Shown: in pieces, positions 34,551-43,647 of the stretch
Position numbering within the stretch: position 1 is the stretch's first letter
How the letters are laid out: every line of letters begins with the position of its first letter
Source: Paenibacillus sp. FSL H7-0326
GTDB taxonomy: Bacteria; Bacillota; Bacilli; Paenibacillales; Paenibacillaceae
DNA length: 64,000 nt
Direction: 5' to 3'
Assembly (NCBI RefSeq): GCF_001955535.1
Contig: NZ_MPVN01000006.1
Coordinates: forward strand, 124,001 to 188,000
The notes under the pieces: model-generated
What the model was told of the DNA's origin: nothing
Databases searched by the model: none
What the model saw: only the letters and a program-made list of their open reading frames with translations
Position numbers and translations under genes: made by a program

Positions 34551-34772
34551 AATGAAAATTATTTTTGTATAACTTCATCTTAATCAAAATACAGAGCAAA
34601 ATCAACCGTTCGCCACACATTTCCTCAGCCTTACTAGCATGTACTTGAAGTTTGATCTTTAGCCCATTTTTTTCCGCAGATTGAACCAATATAGGTGATT
34701 TTACATAAGATGATTTGACTGTATCCCTTAACCTTGTTACACCATACAAACCCGGGCAAGGAGGGGTAAACA

Positions 34773-34994
34773 TTGAAGGGTGACCACAAGAGCAAATTTT
34801 TGTTGACCCACCGTGAACGCGAAGTATTCGAGCTTCTGGTGCAGGACAAAACGACACGCGACATTGCAGGACTTCTCTTTATCAGCGAGAAAACAGTCCG
34901 AAACCACATTTCTAATGTCATGCAAAAACTCAATGTTAAGGGTCGTTCACAAGCGGTAGTGGAATTGATCAAGTTAGGAGAATTAAAAATCTGA
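34773..34994 (+). CDS. gerE: Spore coat transcription regulator GerE
   Basis: 73 residues from TTG 34773; AAGGAGGGG (34759-34767) is well spaced. The whole protein is a LuxR-type HTH with no receiver: LLTHREREVFELLVQDKTT, LFISEKTVRNHISNVMQKL and KGRSQAVVELIKLGEL, nearly identical to B. subtilis GerE over its full length. GerE acts with sigma-K in the mother cell, late in sporulation, switching coat and outer-layer genes (including cge genes in B. subtilis) on or off. This makes it a plausible regulator of the glycan locus in the same window. A hairpin (35027-35066) follows. Confidence 0.95.
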   Translation: MKGDHKSKFLLTHREREVFELLVQDKTTRDIAGLLFISEKTVRNHISNVMQKLNVKGRSQAVVELIKLGELKI

Positions 34995-35135
34995 CGAAGA
35001 CACGGAGTTCTTTCGTTTTCGTCATGGCCCTCTTCGCTCATCCGAATTGGATGAGAGAGGAGGGCTTCCGTTTGTGTTAGAGGAGATGAGATCGTGGGCT
35101 GACTGGAGTTATACATAGGTGGAAGGATTCTGCGT

Positions 35136-35650
35136 GTGGAGGTTACTTTGGAGCAAGGGGAAACGCAGTTAGATGTTGCGCGTGGAGGTTACTTTGGAGC
35201 AAGGGGAAACGCTGTTTTTGTGCTGCTCACTCCGGTTGTTTTTGCTTGGACGCGGGTAGGTCGAGGAAGCAATGGTCCAAGCAAAAGCCAAAAGTCGTTC
35301 TCATCTCAAAAACAGCTTATTCCCGAGAAGGGCAGCGTCAGAAATCCTCATCTCCTCTGGGGTGTGGAGGAGGGGGACGTGGTTGCTCTCCTAGGTGAGC
35401 AACCAGTTCGAGTGAGAAGGGCTACTGTGCGTGGAGGTTACTTTGGAGCAAGGGGAAACGCAGTTAGATGGCGCGCATGGAGGGCACTTTGGGCGGAAGG
35501 GGAAATGCTGTTTTTGTGCTGCTCACTCCGGTTGTTTTTGCTTGGACGCGGGTAGGTCGAGGAAGCAATGGTCCAAGCAAAAGCCAAAAGTCGTTCTCAT
35601 CTCAAAAACAGCTTATTCCCGGAAGGGGCGGCGTCAGAAATCCTTTATTC
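35136..35650. repeat. Imperfect tandem duplication (~295 bp) of palindromic non-coding element
   Basis: The 34995-35743 gap (749 bases) has no convincing gene. A 31-base block starting GTGGAGGTTACTTTGGAG occurs at 35136, 35182 and 35431, with a degenerate copy at ~35477. A 138-base block occurs at 35211-35348 and 35507-35644. Each 138-base block holds nested inverted repeats: GCTGTTTTTG/CAAAAACAGC (35211-35220 with 35307-35316; 35507-35516 with 35603-35612) and TTTTGCTTGGAC/GTCCAAGCAAAA inside. A further GGTTGCTC/GAGCAACC hairpin lies at 35381-35404. Frames through it are chance openings shared by both copies. Confidence 0.85.
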
Positions 35651-35743
35651 TCTGTCCTGTAATCGCTATAGTACATAATTAGATAGGTAGAAAGAAAGCG
35701 CACTCAATACTTATACAAAACAATAAGGAGATGGGCTGTCACT

Positions 35744-36709
35744 ATGGAAAGCACTACTAAACTGAAGTTGAATCGTACGGAGATTGAAAGGATATGTTCA
35801 GTTACTTTTCCGAATACCGGAAAGCTTAAGCTGGCAGAGGAGCTTACTGAAGGCTGGGCAAATTCAGCTTATCTCATCACCCTGGAGGATGATACGAAGG
35901 TCGTAGCGAAGATCGCAGCGAGCACGGACTCCTTCATGCGTTACGAGCGTAACTTGATGCGTGCGGAGGTTGAGGTGCTGCGGCTGTTGGAATCTTCAGG
36001 ATTCCCCATTGCGCCACGGGTCATTTATCATGATGCTACAAAAAGCATAATCGAGTCTGAGTATTTTCTGATGAGCTATATTCCGGGGCAGTCTTTGAAC
36101 AAGATCAAAAATGAACTCTCGGAAGACACATTAACGGAGATTTATCAGCAGCTGGGCGCATACAATCGTGAGATGAATGAAATCAAGGGAGATGGATTTG
36201 GCTATTACGCACAAGAGGAGAGAAGAAAATCAACTTGGCGTGAAGCTTTTTTTCTAATGCTGGATGATCATTTTGCCGACGCGGAAGAGCGTGGCGTGCA
36301 ACTGCCTGTTCCTGGCAACGAAATGCGTGCAGCGATGTACAGACTTGCCGACGCATTGGATGAAGTGACAGAGCCCCGGCTTATCATCTGGGATTTATGG
36401 GACGGGAATGTGATGATTGAAAGTAACAAAATTTCAGGCTTGATTGATTTTGAACGTGCTTTTTGGGGAGATCCGCTGATGGAGTACCATTTTAATCATA
36501 AAAATGAAGTTACAGATTTTCGTGTAGGGTATGGCAGGGATGTTGTTACTGAGGCGGAACATAAGCGGCGTGCGCTGTATGATGTGTACCTTGATTTAAT
36601 TTTGTGTGTGGAATGTGCCTACCGGGGTTACACAGACACCAATTATTTAAAATGGGCCTCAGATAATCTTGTTCAAAGCTGGGAACAATTTATTCGGCAA
36701 TACGGATGA
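35744..36709 (+). CDS. Aminoglycoside phosphotransferase (APH) family kinase-like protein
   Basis: 321 residues; AAGGAG upstream of ATG 35744. The APH-fold pattern is visible: VVAKIA (ATP-binding Lys, ~54), MSYIPGQSLN hinge, IIWDLWDGNVMIE in the catalytic loop (Asp and Asn present) and GLIDFERAFWGDPLMEYHF with the metal Asp. It phosphorylates a small molecule; the substrate is not deducible, and many family members are not resistance genes. It stands alone between a repeat region and an unrelated secreted-protein gene. Confidence 0.78.
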   Translation: MESTTKLKLNRTEIERICSVTFPNTGKLKLAEELTEGWANSAYLITLEDDTKVVAKIAASTDSFMRYERNLMRAEVEVLRLLESSGFPIAPRVIYHDATKSIIESEYFLMSYIPGQSLNKIKNELSEDTLTEIYQQLGAYNREMNEIKGDGFGYYAQEERRKSTWREAFFLMLDDHFADAEERGVQLPVPGNEMRAAMYRLADALDEVTEPRLIIWDLWDGNVMIESNKISGLIDFERAFWGDPLMEYHFNHKNEVTDFRVGYGRDVVTEAEHKRRALYDVYLDLILCVECAYRGYTDTNYLKWASDNLVQSWEQFIRQYG

Positions 36710-36863
36710 TCATATTTCAGATACATGATCTTAAGGCGGAAGAGTAACGATTAAGAGAAACTTTTAGATTTAGGCTTTTTACGTGAAAAAGATTGATGGA
36801 ACTATTGATTTTATCACAGCGTCTAATCCAACAAAATGAAGATTAGATCGCGGGGTGATCTGA

Positions 36864-37466
36864 ATGAGAAACAAATTAACAATATGCCTTCTGAGTTTAT
36901 TAATCCTGCTTGGTCTTGCTCATTCTGTAATGCCCTCAACAGCTCATGCCTGCTCTTGTGCTGGCCCTGTCAGCATGGAAGAACAGTTGAGTCGGAAGAC
37001 GGCAATTTTTACAGGAAAGCTGATCAGTCTTAGTCGACCGAACCAAGGAATGATTATGTCTTCCGCAGAACCGGTCTCAGCACAATTTGAAGTTATGAAT
37101 GTGTGGAAAGGAGAGCTAGGTGCAGAAGCCACCGTATACACTGCAACAAGTTCAGAAAGCTGCGGTTATGAAGGATTCGAAGTTGATGAAGAATATATCG
37201 TTTTTGCTTATGGACCTTATGATCAGCTCAAGACCGGTCTGTGTGAAGGGACAAAACAGCTTGACACTGCACAGGAAGAATTGGTCGCACTTGGAGCAGG
37301 GTATAAGCCGGTAGCAGATGCAAGCCCTGAAAAAAATGCTTCGGAAACGCCCATCGTGCATAAGGATAGAGGAACAAGCTCGATTTGGAGTGTGACATTG
37401 GTGATTATTGCTGCCATGCTTGCTGTAACTCTACTGGTTGTATTATATAAGCGGCGTAAAAACTGA
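36864..37466 (+). CDS. TIMP/NTR-like secreted protein with C-terminal membrane anchor
   Basis: 200 residues; GGGGTGA upstream of ATG 36864. Signal peptide about 1-29 (LLSLLILLGLAHS) ending just before a CSCAGP motif: the N-terminal Cys-x-Cys of tissue-inhibitor-of-metalloproteinase-like (NTR) domains. Then IFTGKLISLSRP, AQFEVMNVWKGELGAEATVYT and ESCGYEGFEVDEEYIVFAYG, all family features, with partner cysteines. A linker leads to a C-terminal helix (VTLVIIAAMLAVTLLVVLY) and KRRKN. It would sit outside, anchored by that helix. Bacterial members are of unknown function. Confidence 0.75.
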   Translation: MRNKLTICLLSLLILLGLAHSVMPSTAHACSCAGPVSMEEQLSRKTAIFTGKLISLSRPNQGMIMSSAEPVSAQFEVMNVWKGELGAEATVYTATSSESCGYEGFEVDEEYIVFAYGPYDQLKTGLCEGTKQLDTAQEELVALGAGYKPVADASPEKNASETPIVHKDRGTSSIWSVTLVIIAAMLAVTLLVVLYKRRKN

Positions 37467-37500
37467 ATTCAGCCATGAAATCCCAGCGGCATCACCACAC

Positions 37501-37817
37501 AAAAAGAGCGGGCTGTAAATCAGTCAGCCCGCTCACAGAGCCCCATCCCCCATGCAGAGGATTGGGGCTCTAACCAATTAAGGTGTTATCTTTAACCCGT
37601 TGAGGCGAGCCGAAGAGCGAAGGGGACGGAATTGGAGTGGAGAAGCGGAGCGTTCGTCTTTGCCGTCAGACTTCAACCGTGTAATCACAGTAGAATCAAG
37701 AAGTCTGAGGGCAACAACGATCGGAACCCAATCCGTCCACGGAGCGCCCCAAGCGAGCCCCTCCACCTCCAAAGCACCGCATCCAAAGCTCTTCCATCTC
37801 CGAAGCACCGCCAACAC
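37501..37817 (-). repeat. Structured interspersed element, copy 1 of a tandem pair
   Basis: Unit of 317 bases repeated next door at 37818. On the minus strand: GGACGGATTGG (37738-37728) pairs with CCAATTCCGTCC (37635-37624), enclosing a CAGACTTC/GAAGTCTG hairpin (37707-37700 with 37674-37667); then AGCCCCAA/TGGGGCT; and last a perfect 10-bp stem GAGCGGGCTG/CAGCCCGCTC (37534-37506) followed by TTTTT, a canonical terminator. The layout suggests a terminated structured RNA or a palindromic repeat. The gap 37467-38173 has no convincing protein gene. Confidence 0.75.
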
Positions 37818-38135
37818 AAAAAGAGCGGGCTGTAAATCAGCCAGCCCGCTCACATAGCCCCATCCCCCACGCAGAGGATTGGGGGCTCGCGTCCTTTAAG
37901 GTGTTATCTTAAACCCATTAAGGCGAGCCAAAGAGCGAAGAGGACGGAATTGGAGTGAAGAAGCGGAGCGTTCGTCTTTGCCGTCAGACTTCAACCGTGT
38001 AATCACAGTAGAATCAAGAAGTCTGAGGGCAACAACGATCGGAACCCAATCCGTCCACGGAGCGCCCGAAGCGAGCCCACCCATATCCGAAGCATCACAT
38101 CCAATACGCCCTCCATCTCCGCAGCAACACTTCTT
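37818..38135 (-). repeat. Structured interspersed element, copy 2 of a tandem pair
   Basis: Second copy, offset by 317-318 bases, about as long and highly similar up to ~38087 and weaker to ~38135. The same pairings are present: 38056-38046 with 37953-37942, 38025-38018 with 37992-37985, and terminator stem 37851-37823 followed by T-run on the minus strand. It lies just downstream of the dipeptidase gene on the same strand, so its terminator may also serve that gene. Confidence 0.75.
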
Positions 38136-38173
38136 AATTTCGCAATTCAGCCCCAGCTCCTATGTAACCCGCC

Positions 38174-39535
38174 TTAGATTTGCTTCAAATAATCAACAAT
38201 TGTCAGCAAGCCTTTGTCAAAGTTCTCCAGATTAAAATGCTCATTCGGTGCATGCAGATTCTCATCCGGCAGGCCAAAGCCCATCATGACAGCAGGAGCG
38301 TTCAGGGTACTGGACAGCTTCTCAACAATCGGAATTGATCCCCCGTCTTTGGTGAATAGAGCACGTGTGCCATAGACGTTCTCGAAGGCATCCGCTGCTT
38401 TTTGCAGGAATGGATGGCTTGGATCAATGTTAAAGGCAAATGCTTTTTCCTTGGGAGTAAAGGAGAGCTGTGCTCCCACCGGCGTATGTGCCTTAAGATG
38501 GGCTTCGATCGCGTCGAGCACCTTCTGAGGGTCCTGATCTGCGACGAGCCTGCACGTGATCTTGGCATGGGCCTCCTTCGGAATGACCGTCTTGCTGCCT
38601 TCCCCTTGGAAGCCGCCCCATACACCGTTCAGCTCCAGGGTTGGACGTGCGCCTACACGTTCTACGAAGGAGAAGCCTTCTTCACCAAACAGAGCGTCAA
38701 GCCCCAGATCCTTTTTCAGCTGATCCTCATCAAAATGTTGTTTTGCAAATTCTTCGCGCATCTCAGAGCTTAACTCTTGCACACCCTCGTAGAAACCATC
38801 TACAGAAACACGTCCTTGTGCATCATGCAGGGAAGCAAGCAGTGACACCATGGCATGAAGTGCGTTCGGGACGCCACCGCCATATGATCCGGAATGCAAA
38901 TCCGTGTTTGCCGTATTTAGTGACAGTTCCATAGAGCACAGTCCGCGCAGTCCTGTTGAGATCGCAGGCTTGCCTGGAGCCAGCAGCGAGGTGTCGGAGA
39001 TCAGGATCGCATCAGCTGCAAGCTTGTCCGTGTTGTCTGCCAAGTATAGCGGAAGATTTGGACTTGAAATTTCTTCTTCCCCTTCAATACAGAATTTAAT
39101 GTTTACAGGCAGTTCTTTTTCCTGCTTCAAGATCGCCTCTACAGCCTTCACATGCAGGAATAATTGACCTTTGTCGTCTGTAGCTCCGCGGGCGTACAGC
39201 TTACCGTCCCGAATATCCGGTTCAAAAGGCGGTGTTTGCCACAGATGGAGCGGATCGACTGGCTGCACATCGTAATGACCGTAGATCAGAAGAGTTGGCT
39301 TCCCTTCTGCATGAAGGTAATCTGCCGTAACAACAGGATGACCTTGCGTAGGGTGAATCTCCACATGCTCAAGCCCCGCTGTCTTCAGCTTGTCAGCCAG
39401 CCATTCTGCCGCCTTCAGGACATCTCCTTTATGCTCGGACAGAGCAGAAATACTTGGAATTGAAAGCCATTCCTTTAATTCATTCATATGTGCTTCGCGA
39501 TGTTCAGCAAAATATGCTTTATAATCAACACTCAT
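38174..39535 (-). CDS. M20-family dipeptidase
   Basis: 453 residues from ATG 39535; AAGGAGG (39548-39554) lies 12 bases upstream, while ATG 39547 touches it. Zinc-site motifs are in order: YGHYDVQPVDP (His-x-Asp), GATDDKGQ (bridging Asp), IEGEEEISSPN (catalytic and metal Glu), ISDTSLL and, near the C-terminus, HAPNEHFNLENF. A dimerisation domain occupies the middle. It resembles CNDP-like dipeptidases, cytoplasmic enzymes that finish peptide breakdown. It stands alone; the two structured repeats follow. Confidence 0.88.
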   Translation of the reverse strand: MSVDYKAYFAEHREAHMNELKEWLSIPSISALSEHKGDVLKAAEWLADKLKTAGLEHVEIHPTQGHPVVTADYLHAEGKPTLLIYGHYDVQPVDPLHLWQTPPFEPDIRDGKLYARGATDDKGQLFLHVKAVEAILKQEKELPVNIKFCIEGEEEISSPNLPLYLADNTDKLAADAILISDTSLLAPGKPAISTGLRGLCSMELSLNTANTDLHSGSYGGGVPNALHAMVSLLASLHDAQGRVSVDGFYEGVQELSSEMREEFAKQHFDEDQLKKDLGLDALFGEEGFSFVERVGARPTLELNGVWGGFQGEGSKTVIPKEAHAKITCRLVADQDPQKVLDAIEAHLKAHTPVGAQLSFTPKEKAFAFNIDPSHPFLQKAADAFENVYGTRALFTKDGGSIPIVEKLSSTLNAPAVMMGFGLPDENLHAPNEHFNLENFDKGLLTIVDYLKQI

Positions 39536-39864
39536 TGTTAAATTCATCCTCCTTCATTCATCATAAACAGCAGCAATGATATATTGCTTTGCCCTATTAT
39601 TTTACACTCTTTTTGGCAGAATACGAAATTATTCCGGGATAAGATACGGAATTCCGCTAAGCTAGCAGGAAATGAACGGGGGACAGCGAATGCAAACAGA
39701 GAATATTTAAAACATTTACAAAATCATTAATAAATTAATACAGAATAAATTTCATAATAACATTAATTTGTCTATATAGTTCCAATATTCATCTTTATAA
39801 TGAGCTATAAAATTGATTCAAATCGTATAGTAAACTTCATAGGAAACGGGCAGGTGAGTGATTC
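39536..39864. other. Intergenic region between divergent dipeptidase and AraC-type regulator genes
   Basis: About 330 AT-rich bases without a gene. It must carry both divergent promoters. The dipeptidase ribosome-binding site is at its left edge and GCAGGTGA for the regulator at its right edge. I see no strong palindrome or riboswitch-like structure. Confidence 0.5.
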
Positions 39865-42273
39865 ATGAATCCGCAGCAAGTGTTTTCGAGAGAGAAAGAA
39901 TATGATCCACTACCTAGTGAGAAGAAGCGGCCTTTCAAAGGCCGGTACTATCGGAAGAATCTTATTACGATTCTGCTCATCGCGAGCATCCCAGGATTAA
40001 TTACAGGAATCGTCATCTACTGGCTGGTCGTCTCCCAGATGGAGGAGGAATTCAGCCGGCTGCATCAGAATCAGATCAGTAACCGGGCGGCGAACATTGC
40101 TGATCAATTCTCATATATGGAGCTTGGATTATCCCATTGGGCCTTTGAGCCTCGATTCGGCGAAGAATTAAAGGATATGGATTACATTTATCATTTTGAT
40201 CAAACGGAGGATATTGTTACAACCTTGTATGTGTTACAGGGCTCACATCCGTTAATCGATAAGGTACAGCTCTATTTGAATGAGCCGAAGCCGATTTTGT
40301 TTAACCGCTCTTATGGAGAGTTGTCTGATGAACAGCTGATCCAATCCTATCACCAATATTTAATGGGCGGCGGTCAGGTGTACTGGACAGACAGGCTTCC
40401 AGGACAGCTCCTGCCCGAAGGCGATGAGAACACGGCTGAAGAGCTGTTGCATACGGACCCCAATGAAGCGCTGGCACTGGTACACAAAATTCCTGGAGGG
40501 AGCACGGCACCGTTCGGAGCCCTTATTGTGACGCTAGATAATGATAAGGTCAGAAGCATTCTGAAAACGCTTACTCCTTATGATCAGGGCTCGACCTTTT
40601 TGCTGGATAAGAGCGGAGAGGTGCTGGTGTCCAGTGGTGATCATCAAGGGGCCTCCTCCGGTGAGCTGAACGAGCAGATTAGGCAGCAGGTCGACCTGGA
40701 GCGTAATAACGGTTCTTTTTTGTATACCTTTGAAAATACAACCTATTCGGTGTCTTATGGTAAGCTCAGTCGCATTGACTCTGATTGGGTCTATGTATCC
40801 GCCGCTCCGATAACGGATATTACAGCACCCTTATTGTCGGTATCCAAATTCATTGTAATGGTCAGCGCGGCCGGTCTGCTTATTGCCATATTATTATCCT
40901 GGCTGGCCTCGCGGCGCATGTATTCACCTATTGAGCGGCTGCTCGGTGTATTGGGTACGAATGAAAAGGAGCGACTTCAAGGAACACTGCTGCATCATGA
41001 CGAGTTTGAATTACTTGAAACCTATTGGAACGATCTTCTTACGGAAAGAAGCAGAGCAAGACGCAAGCTGGATGATCAGCTGCCTATGCTGCGTGGAAGC
41101 TTTGTTATGCAGTTGATTCAAGGGCATCTATCGTCCCATTCAGAAGCATATCTCATTGAACAGATGTCGGATCTCGGGTTCAAGGTAGAGGATCGCCAAT
41201 TTTTGCTGGTGAAGCTGCGGCTGACGGGCTATTCGAATCTAAACGGTCGGTTCAACGAGCAGGACACAGGACTTGTCACTTTTGCAGCCGTAAATATTAT
41301 TGAAGAGTTTGCCGCACAGCGGTTTGAGCAGGCTGCAGTCCTGAATTTTCATGACCTGTCCGCGGCTGTGCTCCTTACGGGCACGAATGAGGAGTCACTG
41401 AAGTCCGCTGCCCTTGTGTGGGGAGATGAGCTGATGCTGGTGATCAACCGGATCATGAAGATGAATGTAACGATCTTGATCAGCCGGCCAGCGGGCTTGG
41501 TATCCGAGCTCCCGGCACGATTCCTGGAGCTGGAGCAGGCAGAAGCATTTAGAAGCATTGAGGATCTGAATCAGCTTCTGGATCTGGATGAAGAGATGCA
41601 GTTTCAAAAAATAGAAGAGTCAAGCTACCCTTTCCTCCTTGAGCGTGATATCGTCCAGGCGGTGCGTACAGGCAAAATGGAAGAGGCGGAGCGTATCTTG
41701 TCACAATTTATGGAGGAGGCCATTAAGCCGCATACGACCGAGTACCAATTACAGCAAACGATGCTTCAGCTGCTGGCGAGCCTGCTTCATATGATGCTTC
41801 AGTCCGGAGTTCCCTCTCATCAGCTGTTCAAGGGGAGGAATCTGTATGAGGAGATTGCATCCTTGAAGGAACGGGTTCCGATTGAGAAGTGGATGAGACA
41901 AGAAGTATTTCTTCCTTATATCCGCTACATGGAAGAGAGATCTCATGCTGGGCTTAAGCCTGTTATTGACCGAACGATGCAGCGTATCGACGAGCAGTAC
42001 ATGACAGACATATCGCTGGAAAGCTGTGCAGACCAAGAGGGAATGACCCCTTATGCGCTCAGTAAAGCATTTAAACAGGTAGCAGGCATCAATTTTATTG
42101 ATTATGTGACTTACAAACGGATTGAGGCAGCGAAGGAATTGCTGAGAGAAACAGATTTGAAAATGAATGATATCGCGGACCGAGTTGGTTATCAGCACAG
42201 CTATTTTAACCGGATTTTTAAGAAGCAGGAAGGAATGACGCCGGGTCAATATCGCGATCAATGGCATCAATAG
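39865..42273 (+). CDS. Membrane-bound AraC-family regulator (sensor plus HTH)
   Basis: 802 residues. Membrane segment 1 about 33-55 (ITILLIASIPGLITGIVIYWLVV), an extracellular sensor of ~270 residues, membrane segment 2 about 328-350 (IVMVSAAGLLIAILLSWLAS), a cytoplasmic linker, and a C-terminal AraC double HTH (about 700-802: SLESCADQEGMTPYALSKAFKQVAGINF, KMNDIADRVGYQHSYFNRIFKKQEGMTPGQYR). It follows the layout of Paenibacillus regulators that sense extracellular sugar and activate the adjacent polysaccharide operon. It precedes the LplBC-type transporter genes in the same orientation. Confidence 0.87.
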   Translation: MNPQQVFSREKEYDPLPSEKKRPFKGRYYRKNLITILLIASIPGLITGIVIYWLVVSQMEEEFSRLHQNQISNRAANIADQFSYMELGLSHWAFEPRFGEELKDMDYIYHFDQTEDIVTTLYVLQGSHPLIDKVQLYLNEPKPILFNRSYGELSDEQLIQSYHQYLMGGGQVYWTDRLPGQLLPEGDENTAEELLHTDPNEALALVHKIPGGSTAPFGALIVTLDNDKVRSILKTLTPYDQGSTFLLDKSGEVLVSSGDHQGASSGELNEQIRQQVDLERNNGSFLYTFENTTYSVSYGKLSRIDSDWVYVSAAPITDITAPLLSVSKFIVMVSAAGLLIAILLSWLASRRMYSPIERLLGVLGTNEKERLQGTLLHHDEFELLETYWNDLLTERSRARRKLDDQLPMLRGSFVMQLIQGHLSSHSEAYLIEQMSDLGFKVEDRQFLLVKLRLTGYSNLNGRFNEQDTGLVTFAAVNIIEEFAAQRFEQAAVLNFHDLSAAVLLTGTNEESLKSAALVWGDELMLVINRIMKMNVTILISRPAGLVSELPARFLELEQAEAFRSIEDLNQLLDLDEEMQFQKIEESSYPFLLERDIVQAVRTGKMEEAERILSQFMEEAIKPHTTEYQLQQTMLQLLASLLHMMLQSGVPSHQLFKGRNLYEEIASLKERVPIEKWMRQEVFLPYIRYMEERSHAGLKPVIDRTMQRIDEQYMTDISLESCADQEGMTPYALSKAFKQVAGINFIDYVTYKRIEAAKELLRETDLKMNDIADRVGYQHSYFNRIFKKQEGMTPGQYRDQWHQ

Positions 42274-42296
42274 CAGTGTGCTGAAGAATAGAAAGC

Positions 42297-42346
42297 CTCT
42301 ACTTGTCCTCGTTAGATTCATTCGGTGGATAAGTAGAGCTTTTTTA
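42297..42346 (+). terminator. Terminator after the AraC-type regulator
   Basis: CTCTACTTGTCC (42297-42308) pairs with GGATAAGTAGAG (42327-42338), followed by CTTTTTT. It separates the regulator from the transporter operon; the rest of the 42274-42612 gap holds the operon promoter region and the cre site. Confidence 0.75.
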
Positions 42347-42565
42347 TAAGTGCGAATCCATTTTTAATGTGTGGTTACACAAGGTTTTATCCAATTTACA
42401 AAAAAAGTAATTCAGGCAAAAAAGTTCAATCGTATAAAAACCCCCGATTTTATCAGCATCTCAAAACGCTGTTATGACGTTCATTTCTGCCGATTTGGAG
42501 GGGCGGAACAAAAAATGAATGTTGGCGGAAACGCAAAACGTTGGATAAAGTAAGGATCATACATT

Positions 42566-42581
42566 TTGATAACGCTTTCAA
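42566..42581. promoter_or_regulatory. CcpA cre site upstream of the sugar transport operon
   Basis: TTGATAACGCTTTCAA matches the cre consensus WTGNNARCGNWWWCAW at every position. It lies 31 bases before the ATG at 42613, where CcpA binding would repress the operon when preferred sugars are present. Confidence 0.7.
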
Positions 42582-42612
42582 AATGAACGAAGAAAATGGA
42601 AAGGAGACGTCT

Positions 42613-43599
42613 ATGAAAAATGATTCGCAGATCCCGGGAATCGTCGGTTACGGCTCTCAAATTCCTACGAAGGCGGACATGAAAAGGAATGCAAGAAAAC
42701 GATGGCTGTCCCAGCTGAAACGCAACAAATGGTTATACCTGCTGGTCACGCCTGGACTTCTATACTTCCTTGTATTCAAATATGCGCCAATGTGGGGAAT
42801 CGTCATTGCCTTTCAGGATTATCAGCCTTTTCTCGGTATCCGGGAAAGTGAATGGGTTGGGTTCGAAAATTTCACGACCTTTTTCCAAAATCCTGATTTC
42901 TACAGGCTGCTGCGCAACACCCTGATTCTGGCCGTGTATGATCTCGTATTTTTCTTCCCGGCTCCCATTCTTGTGGCCTTACTTCTCAATGAAATTTCAA
43001 AATCCTGGTTTAAACGAACCGTACAAACGTTAGTCTATGTTCCGCATTTTGTATCCATGGTTATTATCGCAAGTATTACGTATGTTTTTCTTACACCGGA
43101 CGGTGGAGTTCTGTATGAGCTGATCGCCTGGATCACAGGCACACCTATCGATGTTCTATCTGATCCGGATGCCTTCAGACCGCTCATTATTATTCAGATG
43201 CTGTGGAAGGAAGTCGGCTGGGGCACGATTATCTTCTTAGCCGCGCTGGCAGGTGTAGATACCGAACAGTACGAGGCTGCCATTGTGGATGGGGCCGGAC
43301 GCTTTCGACGGATGTGGCATATTACATTGCCGGCCATCCGTAATGTCATCATTATTCTGCTCATTCTTCGTCTGGGGAACTTCCTTGATACCGGATTTGA
43401 GCAAATCTTCCTCATGACCAACTCCCTTAACCGCGATGTTGCTGATGTGTTCGATACTTACGTATACCAGGTCGGTATTACTCAAGGGGCATTCAGTTAC
43501 AGTACAGCGGTCGGATTATTCAAGTCGGTCGTAGGGATTATCCTCATTCTTGGAGCGAATAAGCTCGCCAAGAAGTTCGGCCACTCCGGCATCTACTAG
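42613..43599 (+). CDS. ABC sugar transporter permease (LplB/YtcP-partner type)
   Basis: 328 residues from ATG 42613, 6 bases after GGAAAGGAG; an in-frame ATG at 42541 would place the cre site inside the gene. Six membrane segments, first LYLLVTPGLLYFLVFKYAPMWG. The cytoplasmic EAA loop is EAAIVDGAGRFRRMWHITLPAIRN, typical of carbohydrate ABC permeases of the LplB group that import oligosaccharides made by extracellular lyases. It partners with the next permease and the lipoprotein; no ATPase is in the operon, so a shared MsmX-type ATPase is likely. Confidence 0.88.
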   Translation: MKNDSQIPGIVGYGSQIPTKADMKRNARKRWLSQLKRNKWLYLLVTPGLLYFLVFKYAPMWGIVIAFQDYQPFLGIRESEWVGFENFTTFFQNPDFYRLLRNTLILAVYDLVFFFPAPILVALLLNEISKSWFKRTVQTLVYVPHFVSMVIIASITYVFLTPDGGVLYELIAWITGTPIDVLSDPDAFRPLIIIQMLWKEVGWGTIIFLAALAGVDTEQYEAAIVDGAGRFRRMWHITLPAIRNVIIILLILRLGNFLDTGFEQIFLMTNSLNRDVADVFDTYVYQVGITQGAFSYSTAVGLFKSVVGIILILGANKLAKKFGHSGIY

Positions 43600-43647
43600 A
43601 CAAAAATATCTGCCAATAACATGACTCTTGCAAAGGAGGGACAGTAG

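Noticed and set aside
35136..35461. Repeats considered as a CRISPR array
   Set aside because: Spacing between copies is irregular (46 and 249 bases), there are only three good copies, and the sequence between is itself repeated, with no cas genes.
35136..35662. Plus-strand frames of 64-139 codons in the palindromic repeat
   Set aside because: Their frames overlap each other and both repeat copies, with no family similarity or ribosome-binding site.
37578..38084. Similar minus-strand open frames (about 62 and 91 codons) in both tandem copies
   Set aside because: They follow the duplication, lie over inverted repeats, and have no good start signals; I treat them as shadows of the structured element, though conservation should be tested.
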